A DNA stretch of 64,000 nucleotides from Stenotrophomonas sp. UBA2124 (GTDB lineage: Bacteria; Pseudomonadota; Gammaproteobacteria; Xanthomonadales; Xanthomonadaceae). The translations under genes were made by a program, and so were the position numbers. The notes below the pieces were generated by a model. It did not search any database. It had not been told where the DNA came from and saw only the letters and a program-made list of their open reading frames with translations. Below, piece after piece: positions 25,423 through 34,654 of this stretch (the first letter of the stretch is position 1; the number at the start of each line of letters is the position of its first letter). The stretch lies in assembly GCA_002329155.1 (NCBI GenBank), contig DCXY01000024.1, forward strand, positions 1-64,000, in the 5' to 3' direction.

Positions 25423-26571
25423 GTGGCCGAGGTGGTTCTACGATTTAATCACCGCATGACATACGGTGAATACAGCTACGTGTGGCAAACGCCTGAGTGG
25501 CCAGCACTGACCTATGACGTTTCGGCCCTCGCGCCGGTCTTGGCAGAGACCAGCCGGGCGCAGGGGATGCTTTTGGGCCGCCTCGCCGACCTCGGCATGG
25601 GTTTGCGTGAGCAAGCCAGCCTGGCGGCACTGACGGAGGACGTGGTCAAGACCAGTGCCATCGAGGGCGAAGTACTGAACGTTGAATCGGTCAGATCTTC
25701 CATCGCCCGCCGGCTCGGCGTCGACCTTGGCGCCGTGGCCCCTGCCGACCGGAACGTCGAGGGCGTTGTCGAAATGGTCCTGGACGCTACCTCGAACAGT
25801 GCTGCTGAGCTGACGGCCGAGAGACTATTCGGGTGGCACGCCGCCCTGTTTCCTACTGGTTTCAGCGGAATCAGCCGCATCACTGTAGGTCAATGGCGCG
25901 CCGACGAACGTGGCCCCATGCAGGTGGTTTCAGGTCCAGTAGGTCGCCAACGGGTCCATTTTGAAGCCCCGCCGGCACGCACTCTCGAAGCCGAGACGGC
26001 GGCGTTCCTGGCATGGGCCAACGCCGACACCGCAGAACCTGACCTGATCAAAGCAGGCCTTGCCCACCTATGGTTCGTGACCCTGCATCCGTTTGATGAC
26101 GGAAATGGCCGCATCGCCCGGGCCGTAGGGGATCTTTTCCTTGCTCGAGCCGATGGCTCCAGCCAGCAACGCTTCTACAGCCTGTCGGCTCAAATCCAGC
26201 GGGAACGCAAGGAGTATTACGCGGTCCTGGAGCGGACCCAGAAGCGCAGCACTGACGTCACGGAGTGGCTGGCCTGGTTCCTCGCGGCGCTGGGCCGCGC
26301 AATTGCCGCAGCACAGGACAATGTGGATGTTGTGCTGGCCAAGGCTCGCTTCTGGAAACGATGGGCGGGAGTCCCGCTGAACGAGCGGCAGGTGAAACTG
26401 ATCAATCGTCTACTAGATGGATTTGAAGGCAGGCTAACTACCAGCAAGTGGGCCGCTGTCGCCAAGTGCTCCCAGGACACTGCTCTTCGTGACATCACTG
26501 TTCTTCTCGAGATTGGTCTACTGAAGCGTTCACCGGGCGGCGGGCGCAGTACCGGGTACGAACTGACCTGA
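25423..26571 (+). CDS. Fic-domain protein (DUF4172-Fic, self-inhibited class)
   Basis: A 382-residue Fic protein. Residues ~18-95 resemble the DUF4172 domain (YVWQTPEWPALTYDV). TSAIEG at 77-82 matches the inhibitory (S/T)xxxE(G/N) motif, placed N-terminal as in class II Fic proteins. The catalytic motif HPFDDGNGR at 222-230 is intact. The C-terminus has a winged-helix-like end (TTSKWAAVAKCSQDTALRDITVL), so it may also bind DNA. The expected activity is AMP transfer to a protein hydroxyl; the target is unknown. No antitoxin gene is adjacent, consistent with the built-in inhibitory helix. GTG at 25423 has a GGAG eight bases upstream; ATG at 25456 is an alternative. Base composition is lower in GC than the neighbours, suggesting transfer. 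Confidence 0.9.
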   Translation: MAEVVLRFNHRMTYGEYSYVWQTPEWPALTYDVSALAPVLAETSRAQGMLLGRLADLGMGLREQASLAALTEDVVKTSAIEGEVLNVESVRSSIARRLGVDLGAVAPADRNVEGVVEMVLDATSNSAAELTAERLFGWHAALFPTGFSGISRITVGQWRADERGPMQVVSGPVGRQRVHFEAPPARTLEAETAAFLAWANADTAEPDLIKAGLAHLWFVTLHPFDDGNGRIARAVGDLFLARADGSSQQRFYSLSAQIQRERKEYYAVLERTQKRSTDVTEWLAWFLAALGRAIAAAQDNVDVVLAKARFWKRWAGVPLNERQVKLINRLLDGFEGRLTTSKWAAVAKCSQDTALRDITVLLEIGLLKRSPGGGRSTGYELT

Positions 26572-27307
26572 TCAAGGCAGCATGCCTTGAGCCATAAAGC
26601 AGAAGCTCTGCGATTGCGAGGTAGTCGCTGATCGCAGATGCGGGACAAAGCACCCCGTGTGGAATGGGCCAAAGGTGATGGCACTGGCTCTGAGTGACGT
26701 TCGGAGTCGAAGGCTCAGGCGCGGTCCTTCAATCTTCTGGGTGCAGCGCAGTGAGTCGGCGATGGAAGCGGCCGGCATAGGCAGCCACCAGTGCGTACGC
26801 ATCTGGCGTGCGGCTGTGTAGTCCGGCCAAGGTGGGCTTCCGCTCTCAGGCGTCCTGAAGGGAGCAGTGCTGCCGTTAGGCCTCTCTTCTTCGGGCAGCG
26901 GCTTCGCGCGCCGGGTGAGCAGGCCGGGTACGTTGCGGCCTCACCATAGCGCGTAGATGCGCTGGGTTCGCGCCAATGCCCTCATTGCCACCATCGCGCT
27001 TGCGTCGGCGCAGCCGGCTTGCCCGTGGCACCGGCGCTACGCAGTTCTACCGTGCAGGAAGGCCGGGCTGTCGCCACCCGCATGACACCGAGATACAGCA
27101 CAACAGGCGATGCCATTGAGACAGCGTGTCCCTGAAATGCGCGCAGGGGTGCAACCTGCGCGCGTTATCATGTGCCCGTTAGCCAGCGCGCCGTGCCAGC
27201 CGACCGTTGATCACACGGAGCTTGTGCTTGGCAATGCGCGGACGTCGCTTTCCCTATTTTGTTCACCGGAACAACACCGGCTTGTCCGCTGGTCCATGGG
27301 GCTGGCG
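26572..27307. other. Apparent non-coding stretch between fic and the heme locus
   Basis: About 736 bases with no supported gene. An open frame into the sigma-factor gene starts at 27110, but its first 66 residues do not resemble ECF sigma factors. I see no convincing Fur box, terminator or repeat. It probably marks an insertion boundary and includes the promoter of the sigma gene. Confidence 0.5.
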
Positions 27308-27817
27308 ATGAGCCCGCCCCGCACGCATCTGATCGACAGCTTTCTGGGCCTGTACGGCGAACTGCTGCGCCATCTGCGTTGGCGTACAGGCAGTGCCGAG
27401 CGTGCCCAGGACGTGATGCAGGACACCTACCTGCGCCTGCTGGAATCCGAATCGCGCCAGGGCGAGGGCATGCAGGTCAGGGATAGCCGCGCCTTCATCT
27501 ACCGCGTGGCCGGCAATCTTGCCATCGATGCGGTACGCCGCGAGCAGCGCAGCCGCGAAGTGGGTGCACCGGATGATTCCGTGCCCGATGCAGGCCCCGG
27601 CCCCGAGCAGCGCGCACAGGCCAGCGACCGCCTGCGCAGGCTCGATGAAGCCCTGCGCGAGCTGCCCGGCAACTGCCGGTTGGCGCTGCTGATGTTTCGT
27701 GTGGATGGCTTGTCGCACGCCCAGATTGCGCGGCGCCTGGGCGTATCGCAAAGCATGGTGGCCAAGTACATCGGCCGTGCGCTGCAGCATTGCCGCAGCC
27801 GGCTGGACGATGAGTGA
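27308..27817 (+). CDS. ECF sigma factor (FecI/HasI type)
   Basis: A 169-residue ECF sigma factor. Region 2 is LIDSFLGLYGELLRHLRWRTGSAERAQDVMQDTYLRLLE with YRVAGNLAIDAVRREQRS; region 4 is ALRELPGNCRLALLMFRVDGLSHAQIARRLGVSQSMVAKYIGRAL. The start at 27308 is chosen because GGGG at 27298-27301 precedes it and region 2 begins directly after; upstream codons are unlike the family. It heads an iron/heme-uptake locus and is paired with a FecR-like gene, so it should activate the receptor promoter when the receptor is occupied. Confidence 0.9.
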   Translation: MSPPRTHLIDSFLGLYGELLRHLRWRTGSAERAQDVMQDTYLRLLESESRQGEGMQVRDSRAFIYRVAGNLAIDAVRREQRSREVGAPDDSVPDAGPGPEQRAQASDRLRRLDEALRELPGNCRLALLMFRVDGLSHAQIARRLGVSQSMVAKYIGRALQHCRSRLDDE

Positions 27818-27924
27818 CAGCCGTCACCGGTGGCCGCTGCAATTTTCGGGTGTGGGGCACGTCTATAGGGTGAAGGGCCGATTCCTGCGCCCTGCTCCCC
27901 TGCCGCGCAGCCCGATGCCACGCC

Positions 27925-28875
27925 ATGCCCGACATATTCCGCAGCCGCAACCCAAACATCGATGATGAGGCCATTGCCTGGCTGGCGCGCATGGGTGGCA
28001 ACCCTGCCGCTGGTGAACGCGAGGCATTCGCGCAGTGGTGCAGCCGCTCACCCGCGCATCGGCGTGCACTGGCGCGGGCCAACCTGCTGCTGGAAGACAT
28101 AGGCCATACCCAGGCGGCCAGCGACCACCGGCAGCTGGTGCAGGTCATGGCCCCGCGCAGGCAGCGCGGGCTCAACCGCCGTGCGTTGCTGGTGGGTGGC
28201 GTGTCGGCAGCGGCGCTGGCCGGGGTGGGGGTATTGGGCATGGGCAACATGTCAGCCCCCGGCGAGCAGCGCACCGCCACTGGCGAACGCCGCAGCCTGC
28301 TGCTGCCCGATGGGTCACGTGCCTGGTTGAACACCGCAAGCAGCGTCGCCCTGGCCTTCACCGGCGCACGGCGGCAGTTGCTGCTGAAGGCGGGCGAGGT
28401 GTTTGTTGATGTTGCCGCAGCAGGCACGCCGTTGTTCGAGGTGATGGCACCCGCCGGCACGCTCAGCACGCAGGCGGCATGTTTCACCCTGCGCCAACAG
28501 GCCGCAGGCTGCCTGCTCACCGTACTCAGCGGCGAGGTGACGGTGAAGACCCCTGCAGCCACCGCACACGTAACCGGCAACCGCAGCCTGCAGTTTGGCG
28601 CAGGTGGCATCACTGCACCGCAGCCGGTGGATGCTGAAGCCGCAAGCGCCTGGGTGCGCGGCAAGCTGGTCTTCAACCAGCAACCCATGCACGACATTGC
28701 CGACGAGATGGAGCGCTATCTGCAAGGCCAGGTGGTCATTGTTGGCCAGTACCTGCGCAGGCTGCGCCTCAGTGGCGTGTTCGAGCTGGATGATCTGGAA
28801 GCATTGCCGCGCACCGTCGCCGCGCTGGCAGGCGCGCAGCTGCTGCAGCTGCCGCTGCTGACCGTGATTGGTTGA
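27925..28875 (+). CDS. FecR-family anti-sigma / signal-transducing protein
   Basis: A 316-residue protein. The N-terminal DUF4880-like segment (IDDEAIAWLARMGGNPAAGEREAFAQWCSRSPAHRRAL) binds the sigma factor in this family. A transmembrane segment follows (RALLVGGVSAAALAGVGVLGM), then a periplasmic FecR domain (GERRSLLLPDGSRAWLNTASSVAL and GEVFVDVA). The C-terminal ~80 residues resemble a short STN-like fold (LVFNQQPMHDIADEMERYLQGQVVI). It should relay ligand binding at the receptor to the ECF sigma factor. It lies 107 bases after the sigma gene. Confidence 0.88.
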   Translation: MPDIFRSRNPNIDDEAIAWLARMGGNPAAGEREAFAQWCSRSPAHRRALARANLLLEDIGHTQAASDHRQLVQVMAPRRQRGLNRRALLVGGVSAAALAGVGVLGMGNMSAPGEQRTATGERRSLLLPDGSRAWLNTASSVALAFTGARRQLLLKAGEVFVDVAAAGTPLFEVMAPAGTLSTQAACFTLRQQAAGCLLTVLSGEVTVKTPAATAHVTGNRSLQFGAGGITAPQPVDAEAASAWVRGKLVFNQQPMHDIADEMERYLQGQVVIVGQYLRRLRLSGVFELDDLEALPRTVAALAGAQLLQLPLLTVIG

Positions 28876-28957
28876 GCCCAATAGGGTTTGCGTTGTGACC
28901 CAGCCCCCGGATTGAAGGTATCCGTTGCAAGTTCTGCTTGCCTGATTCGTCTACAGG

Positions 28958-28976
28958 AATGAGATGCATTTGCATC
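28958..28976. promoter_or_regulatory. Candidate Fur box upstream of the heme receptor
   Basis: Bases 28958-28976 read AATGAGATGCATTTGCATC. This agrees with the 19-bp Fur-box form AATGAGAATCATTCTCATT at 14 of 19 positions and contains a perfect GATGCA-TT-TGCATC dyad. It lies about 50 bases before the preferred receptor start, where a Fur operator would be expected in an iron-controlled locus. Fur binding is an inference. Confidence 0.5.
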
Positions 28977-29026
28977 GCGTACAAGCCCGCCCTTGGGGCG
29001 TTCATTCCTCCCGACCAACCAACATC

Positions 29027-32000
29027 ATGCGATCTCATACCCTCTGTGCTCCCAGGCGCCGCCTGTTGTCCACGCTGGCGGTCAGCATTGCGCTGGCTGT
29101 CTCCCCGCCGCTGCTGGCGCAACCGGCCAGCTCGCAGGCCTCGCCGGCGGTGAGTTTCAATATTGCCGGCCAACCGATGGACAGCGCGCTGACGCAGCTG
29201 GCTGACCAGGGCGGCATCCGCATCCTGTTCGCATCCGATGAGGTGGCCGGGCTGCAGGCACCGGCACTGGCAGGCAACCACACGCCGGAGCAGGCGCTGG
29301 CGGCACTGCTGGCACGCAGCGGGCTGCGTTGGCAGTGGCGTGAACCCGGCATCGCCGTGGTCAGCCGCAGCGCAGGCATGCCCCAGGCCGAAGGCGATGT
29401 GGTGACCGGCACGCTGAGCGTGGCCGGGCAGCAGGCCAGCAGCCTGCGTGGCGCGCAGCGCGACATCCGTGGCTATGACGATGTCTACGACCTTGATCTG
29501 TCCAGTACCTACGCAGGCAAGGAGATGATCGAACGGTACAAGGGTGCAGCACCGGCCGATGTGTTCAAGGGCATGGTGAATGTCTATAGCGGCGATGCGC
29601 GCAACAGTGGTGCGCTGGACCCCAACATCCGCGGCATCCAGGGCCCCGGCCGCGTGCCGGTGACCGTTGATGGCACCGAGCAGGCGCTGACCGTGTGGCG
29701 CGGCTACATGGGCGCCAACAACCGCAACTACATCGACCCCAATCTCATCGGTGGCATCCAGGTCATCAAGGGCCCGCAGCTGCAGCGCAATGTCAGCACC
29801 TCGGTGGGCGGTGCGGTGGTCATCAATACGCTGGATGTGGATGACATTCTGAAAGAGGGCGAGCGTTTCGGTGGCGAGATCAAGCTGGAGGGCAGCAACA
29901 ACTCCATCTCCCCACGCCTGCAGGCGCTGCGCACCGGCCAGCGTTACCGGGACATCCCGGGCTGGCCCACGGTGAACTGGAACTACTACGACCCCAGCCT
30001 GTATGTGAAGCCGCGCGGTGACAGCAGCAACGACCTGCTGTCCGGCGACGACCAGGCCTACCGCGTGGCACTGGGTTGGCGTGGTGACCGTGTCGATCTG
30101 ATGGCGGCCTATGCCTACCGCGAAAAGGGCAACCACTTCGCGGGCAAGAAGGATGCCGACTACTACGCCAAACCGCCGAAGGACGGCTGGGACTACATTC
30201 CGTTCCTGGCCAAGATCTACCAGCCTGGCGATGAGGTACCCAATACCTCGGCACAGATGGAATCCTGGCTGGGCAAGTTGACCTGGCGCATCACCGACAG
30301 CCAGGTGCTGGAGCTGGGCGTGCGTGACACGCTCTCGCACTACGGCGAAATCATGCCCTCGCGCATCACCTGGCTCGATACCGCCAAATACGGCGTGCCG
30401 CAATGGCCGCTGAGCCGCGTGGATGCCAAGGCCTACAACCTGGATTACACGGTGCAGCCCGCAGGCAACCGCTGGGTCGATCTGCGTGCCAGCCTCTGGC
30501 AGACCGACACCATGAGCGACACCTACAGCAGTGGTGGCCGCCCCAATGACAACAGCGCGTACCTGGTGCCGAACGCCGCAAAAACCGGTGCCAATTGGGT
30601 TACCAGCGAGATCCTGCGCAACACCGGTATTGCCAATTCCGACAATACGCGCAAGGGCGTGAACCTGAGCAACCGGGTGCTGCTGCGGGACAACCTGCAG
30701 TTGAACCTGGGCGGCAGCTACCAGCATGAAGCCCTGCGTTCAAAGGACGACTTCTGGGACATCAGCAAGAACACCTCCTTCCGCATGTACCCCCGTGCCG
30801 GGCGGCGCGTGGAGAATGATTTCAGCCTGAAGCTGGAGTGGCAGCCGTTCGATCGGCTGGAGCTGGCAGGTGGCCTGCGCTACCAGTCGTATTGGGCGGT
30901 TGATGATTTCGCCCGGAAGATGGAAGCAGGCGGTTATACGGGAATCAGCGAAAGGTATGAGTACGGTTTCTATGGGTTGAGCTACTACACACCGCGCGAT
31001 GGCATGAGCGCGGCCGATGTGAAGGCGTACCGCGACAGCCTGATAGCGCAGGGCTACAGCGGTAGTCGCCTGCAGGAGTTTATGGACGGAAATGTCTACA
31101 CAAAGCCCAACTTCGCTCTGTGGCGCGCGGGACCCGATGGCAAGTACTCACGCTCGACCAATGTCTTTCTCAATGGCTCCCTGAGCGGTATCGACTACAG
31201 CAGAGCCGGGGCCAACTACGGCATGAAGGCAATTGGTACTCACGGGCTGCCTGAAAACCGGTTGCGTTCAACCAGGTCCAAGTCCGGCAATGCCTGGTCA
31301 CCCTCGCTGTCGGCCGCGTTCCATTTCAACGACGATGCCCGGGCCTATTTCCTGCATAACCAGGCGCGGCGGTACCCGAGCATGTTCGAGAGCACCTTGG
31401 GTTTCTCATCCAGCATTCCGGCGGCAGGCCTGAAGCCGGAACATGTCTACAGCTATGAACTGGGCTATGTGCAGGATCTCTCATCACTGCTGGGTACCGG
31501 CGATGGGGGCCACGCGGATGTGAAGCTGGCCTATTACCACCACCGCACGCGGGATGTGATCGAGCGTTCGCCGCAACTCATGTTCAGCAATGTTGAAAAG
31601 CAGACCATACGCGGGGTCGAGTTGCAGGGCCGCTATGACAACGGCCGCTTCTTTGCCGACCTGAGTGCCGCCCACACACTGGAGAACACCGTATGTGATG
31701 AAAGCACCGCCGTATTGCTCGACAAGACCAAGGGGTCGGTAAAGAACTGTGTGAGCGGTGGGTTTGTCGGCGGCTACCTGGTGACCCAGGTCATTCCGGA
31801 CTGGACGGTCAATGTGCTGCTGGGTGTGCGCCTGCTGGACCGCAAGCTGGAACTGGGTACGCGCGGCGTCTACTACAGCGCGTTTGAAAACCCCTATGAG
31901 GGCAACTACGGCACCCAGACCGCCGTGCCGTACTACGCCAATACGCCCATGCAATGGGGCCGGGTGCTCACCTACGACGCCTATGCCGCCTACAAGGCCA

Positions 32001-32128
32001 CGGATGCAATGAGCATCGAACTGGTGGGCACCAACCTGGGCAACCTCTATTACATCGATCCGCTGACCCGCTCGGCCCTCACCGCACCTGGGCGGACGCT
32101 GAAGCTGAGCATGAACTACCGGTTCTGA
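29027..32128 (+). CDS. TonB-dependent hemophore/heme receptor with STN domain
   Basis: A 1033-residue outer-membrane receptor. A Sec signal (STLAVSIALAVSPPLLAQ) is followed by a secretin/TonB short N-terminal domain at ~45-115 (VSFNIAGQPMDSALTQLADQGG). The plug carries GIQVIKGPQLQRNVSTSVGGAVVINT, and the 22-strand barrel ends in MNYRF. The STN domain means it should signal through the adjacent FecR and sigma factor. Position next to a hemophilin-like gene, Slam and heme oxygenase points to heme or hemophilin-heme import (HphR-like). The ATG at 28964 lies inside a likely Fur box, so 29027 is preferred. Confidence 0.88.
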   Translation: MRSHTLCAPRRRLLSTLAVSIALAVSPPLLAQPASSQASPAVSFNIAGQPMDSALTQLADQGGIRILFASDEVAGLQAPALAGNHTPEQALAALLARSGLRWQWREPGIAVVSRSAGMPQAEGDVVTGTLSVAGQQASSLRGAQRDIRGYDDVYDLDLSSTYAGKEMIERYKGAAPADVFKGMVNVYSGDARNSGALDPNIRGIQGPGRVPVTVDGTEQALTVWRGYMGANNRNYIDPNLIGGIQVIKGPQLQRNVSTSVGGAVVINTLDVDDILKEGERFGGEIKLEGSNNSISPRLQALRTGQRYRDIPGWPTVNWNYYDPSLYVKPRGDSSNDLLSGDDQAYRVALGWRGDRVDLMAAYAYREKGNHFAGKKDADYYAKPPKDGWDYIPFLAKIYQPGDEVPNTSAQMESWLGKLTWRITDSQVLELGVRDTLSHYGEIMPSRITWLDTAKYGVPQWPLSRVDAKAYNLDYTVQPAGNRWVDLRASLWQTDTMSDTYSSGGRPNDNSAYLVPNAAKTGANWVTSEILRNTGIANSDNTRKGVNLSNRVLLRDNLQLNLGGSYQHEALRSKDDFWDISKNTSFRMYPRAGRRVENDFSLKLEWQPFDRLELAGGLRYQSYWAVDDFARKMEAGGYTGISERYEYGFYGLSYYTPRDGMSAADVKAYRDSLIAQGYSGSRLQEFMDGNVYTKPNFALWRAGPDGKYSRSTNVFLNGSLSGIDYSRAGANYGMKAIGTHGLPENRLRSTRSKSGNAWSPSLSAAFHFNDDARAYFLHNQARRYPSMFESTLGFSSSIPAAGLKPEHVYSYELGYVQDLSSLLGTGDGGHADVKLAYYHHRTRDVIERSPQLMFSNVEKQTIRGVELQGRYDNGRFFADLSAAHTLENTVCDESTAVLLDKTKGSVKNCVSGGFVGGYLVTQVIPDWTVNVLLGVRLLDRKLELGTRGVYYSAFENPYEGNYGTQTAVPYYANTPMQWGRVLTYDAYAAYKATDAMSIELVGTNLGNLYYIDPLTRSALTAPGRTLKLSMNYRF

Positions 32129-32206
32129 GCGAAGAGACAAGGAGCAGCCGCTTTCGGGAATGGACGCCTGACCCTGTAGCACCCAACCCAAACTTTGGAG
32201 AACACC

Positions 32207-32980
32207 ATGAAGATGATTGGAGTATCGGTATTGGCGCTGTCCCTGCTGTGCGCAGCCACCACAGCCCGGGCGGACAATGTGCAGTCGAGAACCTCTGACG
32301 ACAACTATGTTCTTGTTGGCGGCAGCCAGGGGCCCTCGCCAAATCATGGCGGCCAGCAGGGCGAGCCGGCCATCGGCATCAGCGGCGTCTACGGTGGTGC
32401 AATGGTGGGCTTCGCCGGCCTGCAGCGGCTGGCCACCACCAGTGGTGCCGGCACCGCCGCAGACCCCAGGCTCACCCAGATCACCACCGCGATGATGCCG
32501 CCCAGCCACGCGGCGCTGGGCAATTTCAACTTTGCCCAGGTGGGTTCGCAGGCGGTGTTCTTTGGCGAATGGTCGGACACCGGCAGCAGCGCCAGCGCCA
32601 AGCACACCGTGTATTACTCGGGCGAGGCCGGCAATGTGGCAACCACGCTGCCCACCGGTACCGCCACCTACAGCATCAAGTCCATCAACAATGCCTACGC
32701 GGCCACCGGCGCCAGCTTGCCGGGCAGCACCCTGACGGCCAACTTCGGTGGCCGTACCGCCAGCTCCGCAGGTGACATCAACTTCAGCGGCGGCACCATC
32801 AGTGTGGATGGTGTACGTGTGCAGCTGGCTGCCGGCAACGTGGGTGTGAGCAGCGTTGGCGGCGTGAACGGCCAGTTGAACGGTGACTTCTTCGGCACCG
32901 GGGCTGCTGCGGTTGCCGGCACCGTCACGTTCACTGGCGAGCGCAGCAAGAACACCGCCTTCGGCGGCGCCAAGAACTGA
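32207..32980 (+). CDS. Hemophilin-like secreted heme-binding protein (HphA-like)
   Basis: A 257-residue exported protein starting with a type I signal MKMIGVSVLALSLLCAATTARA cleaved near ARA/DN; the cysteine does not sit in a proper lipobox, so it should be released rather than lipidated. The C-terminal ~100 residues alternate Gly/Ser-rich strands (LTANFGGRTASSAGDINFSGG, AAVAGTVTFTGERSKNTAFGGAKN) like the eight-strand TbpB-type barrel of Slam substrates. The N-terminal part would hold the heme pocket. Location between a TonB receptor and a Slam gene is the organisation of hemophilin loci. GGAG at 32197-32200 marks the start. Confidence 0.75.
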   Translation: MKMIGVSVLALSLLCAATTARADNVQSRTSDDNYVLVGGSQGPSPNHGGQQGEPAIGISGVYGGAMVGFAGLQRLATTSGAGTAADPRLTQITTAMMPPSHAALGNFNFAQVGSQAVFFGEWSDTGSSASAKHTVYYSGEAGNVATTLPTGTATYSIKSINNAYAATGASLPGSTLTANFGGRTASSAGDINFSGGTISVDGVRVQLAAGNVGVSSVGGVNGQLNGDFFGTGAAAVAGTVTFTGERSKNTAFGGAKN

Positions 32981-33050
32981 TCCCTTCCCAAGGCAGCGGG
33001 TAGCTGCAGCTGCGCGCCCACCCACGGAAACAGGATGAACCTGCATCAAC

Positions 33051-33078
33051 GGCAGGGGTTGGCATTGCCACCCCTGCC
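33051..33078 (+). terminator. Stable stem-loop between the hemophilin-like gene and slam
   Basis: GGCAGGGGT (33051-33059) pairs with ACCCCTGCC (33070-33078), with an inner GGC/GCC pair around ATT. There is no T-run, so it may be a partial terminator or a 3'-end stabiliser giving more hemophilin mRNA than slam mRNA. That role is inference. Confidence 0.5.
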
Positions 33079-33110
33079 TCTGGCATTTCAGCAACCACCA
33101 CCGCCTACCC

Positions 33111-34634
33111 ATGACCCCTACGCTCCCACAATGCCACCCGTTCATCGCCCGCCTGGCGCAGCGCCTGTGTGTTGCCGCGCGCATGCCCTGGCTGCTGCTG
33201 GCACTGGCTGCTGTTGCAGGCGCCGCGCCCGCACAGGAAGACACCCGCCGGCTGCTGGAGCAGGGCGCGCGCGAGCAGACGTTGGCGCGCGAGCAGCAAC
33301 TGCTGGAACAGGCCGATGCCGACGGCAGGCCTACCCTCACGCTGGATGGCACCACCTACCGCATCGAGCACAACGCCAACGATGTAGGCCAGGCTTTGTA
33401 CCTGATGCTGCAGCACCGGCAATGGGCAATGGCGCGCCGTTTTCTGGACGAGTACAACACGCTGCCACAGCGCGACGCATTGCTGGTGCATTACGCCACC
33501 GCTCTGCTGGCCAGGCAGGATGGCCAGCATGCACGGGCCGTGGCCGAGCTCACCGCACTGTTGGCATTGAAGCCGGATTTCCTGCTGGCACGGCTGGAAC
33601 TGGCACGCACCCTGTTCGAGGACCAGCAGGACCGCGAGGCCGGGCAGCTGTTCGATGCCATCGCCGCGTCGCTGGATGAGGGCGACGAACGCAGTGCGGG
33701 GGTGCGCACCACCGTGGCCACGTTCCAGAAGGCCCTGCGCAACCGGCGCAGCTGGCAGGGCAGTGCATCGATGGGGCCGCAGTGGAGCGACAACGTCAAC
33801 CGGACCACAGCCAGCCGCACCTGCATGGTCTTCCTTGGCGGGGAGTGCGTATGGCTCAGGCAGACGCCCGACCCCATCAGCGCATGGGCCGCAGACTACG
33901 ACGCGGTGCTGAGCCGGCGGCAACCCTTGGCCGGCCACCACGGCCTGTATGTGCGTGCACTGGCCTATGGGCAGAGCTACCGCAATGCTGCCGCATGGAA
34001 CGAGGCCAGCCTTGCCGTGCAGGCAGGCTACAGCTACCGCAGTGCCGCCCACATGCTGTCGCTGGCACCCAGCTTCGACTACTACGCGTGGGGCAACCGC
34101 GCGCTGTACGGCGCATTGGGTGCACATGCCGAATGGAGCTGGTTGGCCGCGCGCGATGCCATGTTCAAGGTGGAGGCGGACTGGAAGGACCTGCGCTACC
34201 GCAACGCCGTGCTGGCCGACAACTACGACGGCGCCAACCGGGCGCTGTATGCCACCTGGTACCAGGGCATAGGCAAGCGGTGGATGCTGTTTGGCGGCGT
34301 GGACATCAGTGATGGCGACGCCCCCCGGCAGATGGATGCCTGGCTGCAGCGTGGCGCACGCGTGGGTGCCACGCTGCAATGGCCGCAGGGTTTCAATGCC
34401 ACCGCCATGGCATCGCTGCGGCAACGCAGCTACCGCGCCTACAACAGCCTGCTGGCGGCACGCCGCCAGGACGACGAGCAGAACTACACCCTGGTGATCA
34501 AGGCCACGCGCTGGGCGCTGGCCGGCTTCACCCCTGTATTCACCCTGCGCCGCAACGTGGTGCACAGCAATGTCGATTGGCTCTACAGCCATGACCGGCA
34601 CGCCGCCAGCGTGAAGCTGGAGCGTGCGTTCTAA
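33111..34634 (+). CDS. Slam outer-membrane translocator (DUF560, type XI secretion)
   Basis: A 507-residue protein. After a signal sequence (MPWLLLALAAVAGAAPAQ) residues ~85-195 are TPR-like helices (GQALYLMLQHRQWAMARRFLDEYN, HARAVAELTALLALKPDFLLARLELARTLFEDQQD), and the remainder is a ~14-strand beta barrel (SWQGSASMGPQWSDNVNRTT ending VKLERAF). TPR plus DUF560 barrel is the defining architecture of surface lipoprotein assembly modulator (Slam). In hemophilin loci Slam moves the hemophore across the outer membrane. The start at 33111 is the family-length choice; an in-frame ATG at 33183 begins directly at the hydrophobic segment. Confidence 0.88.
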   Translation: MTPTLPQCHPFIARLAQRLCVAARMPWLLLALAAVAGAAPAQEDTRRLLEQGAREQTLAREQQLLEQADADGRPTLTLDGTTYRIEHNANDVGQALYLMLQHRQWAMARRFLDEYNTLPQRDALLVHYATALLARQDGQHARAVAELTALLALKPDFLLARLELARTLFEDQQDREAGQLFDAIAASLDEGDERSAGVRTTVATFQKALRNRRSWQGSASMGPQWSDNVNRTTASRTCMVFLGGECVWLRQTPDPISAWAADYDAVLSRRQPLAGHHGLYVRALAYGQSYRNAAAWNEASLAVQAGYSYRSAAHMLSLAPSFDYYAWGNRALYGALGAHAEWSWLAARDAMFKVEADWKDLRYRNAVLADNYDGANRALYATWYQGIGKRWMLFGGVDISDGDAPRQMDAWLQRGARVGATLQWPQGFNATAMASLRQRSYRAYNSLLAARRQDDEQNYTLVIKATRWALAGFTPVFTLRRNVVHSNVDWLYSHDRHAASVKLERAF

Positions 34635-34654
34635 CCCCGAAAAGGAGCGCCACC

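Noticed and set aside
27110..27307. 66-residue N-terminal extension of the ECF sigma factor
   Set aside because: It does not resemble any part of ECF sigma factors, and a better ribosome site precedes the ATG at 27308.
28964..29026. N-terminal extension of the heme receptor from the ATG at 28964
   Set aside because: The extension lacks signal character and overlaps a likely Fur box; a proper signal peptide begins after the ATG at 29027.
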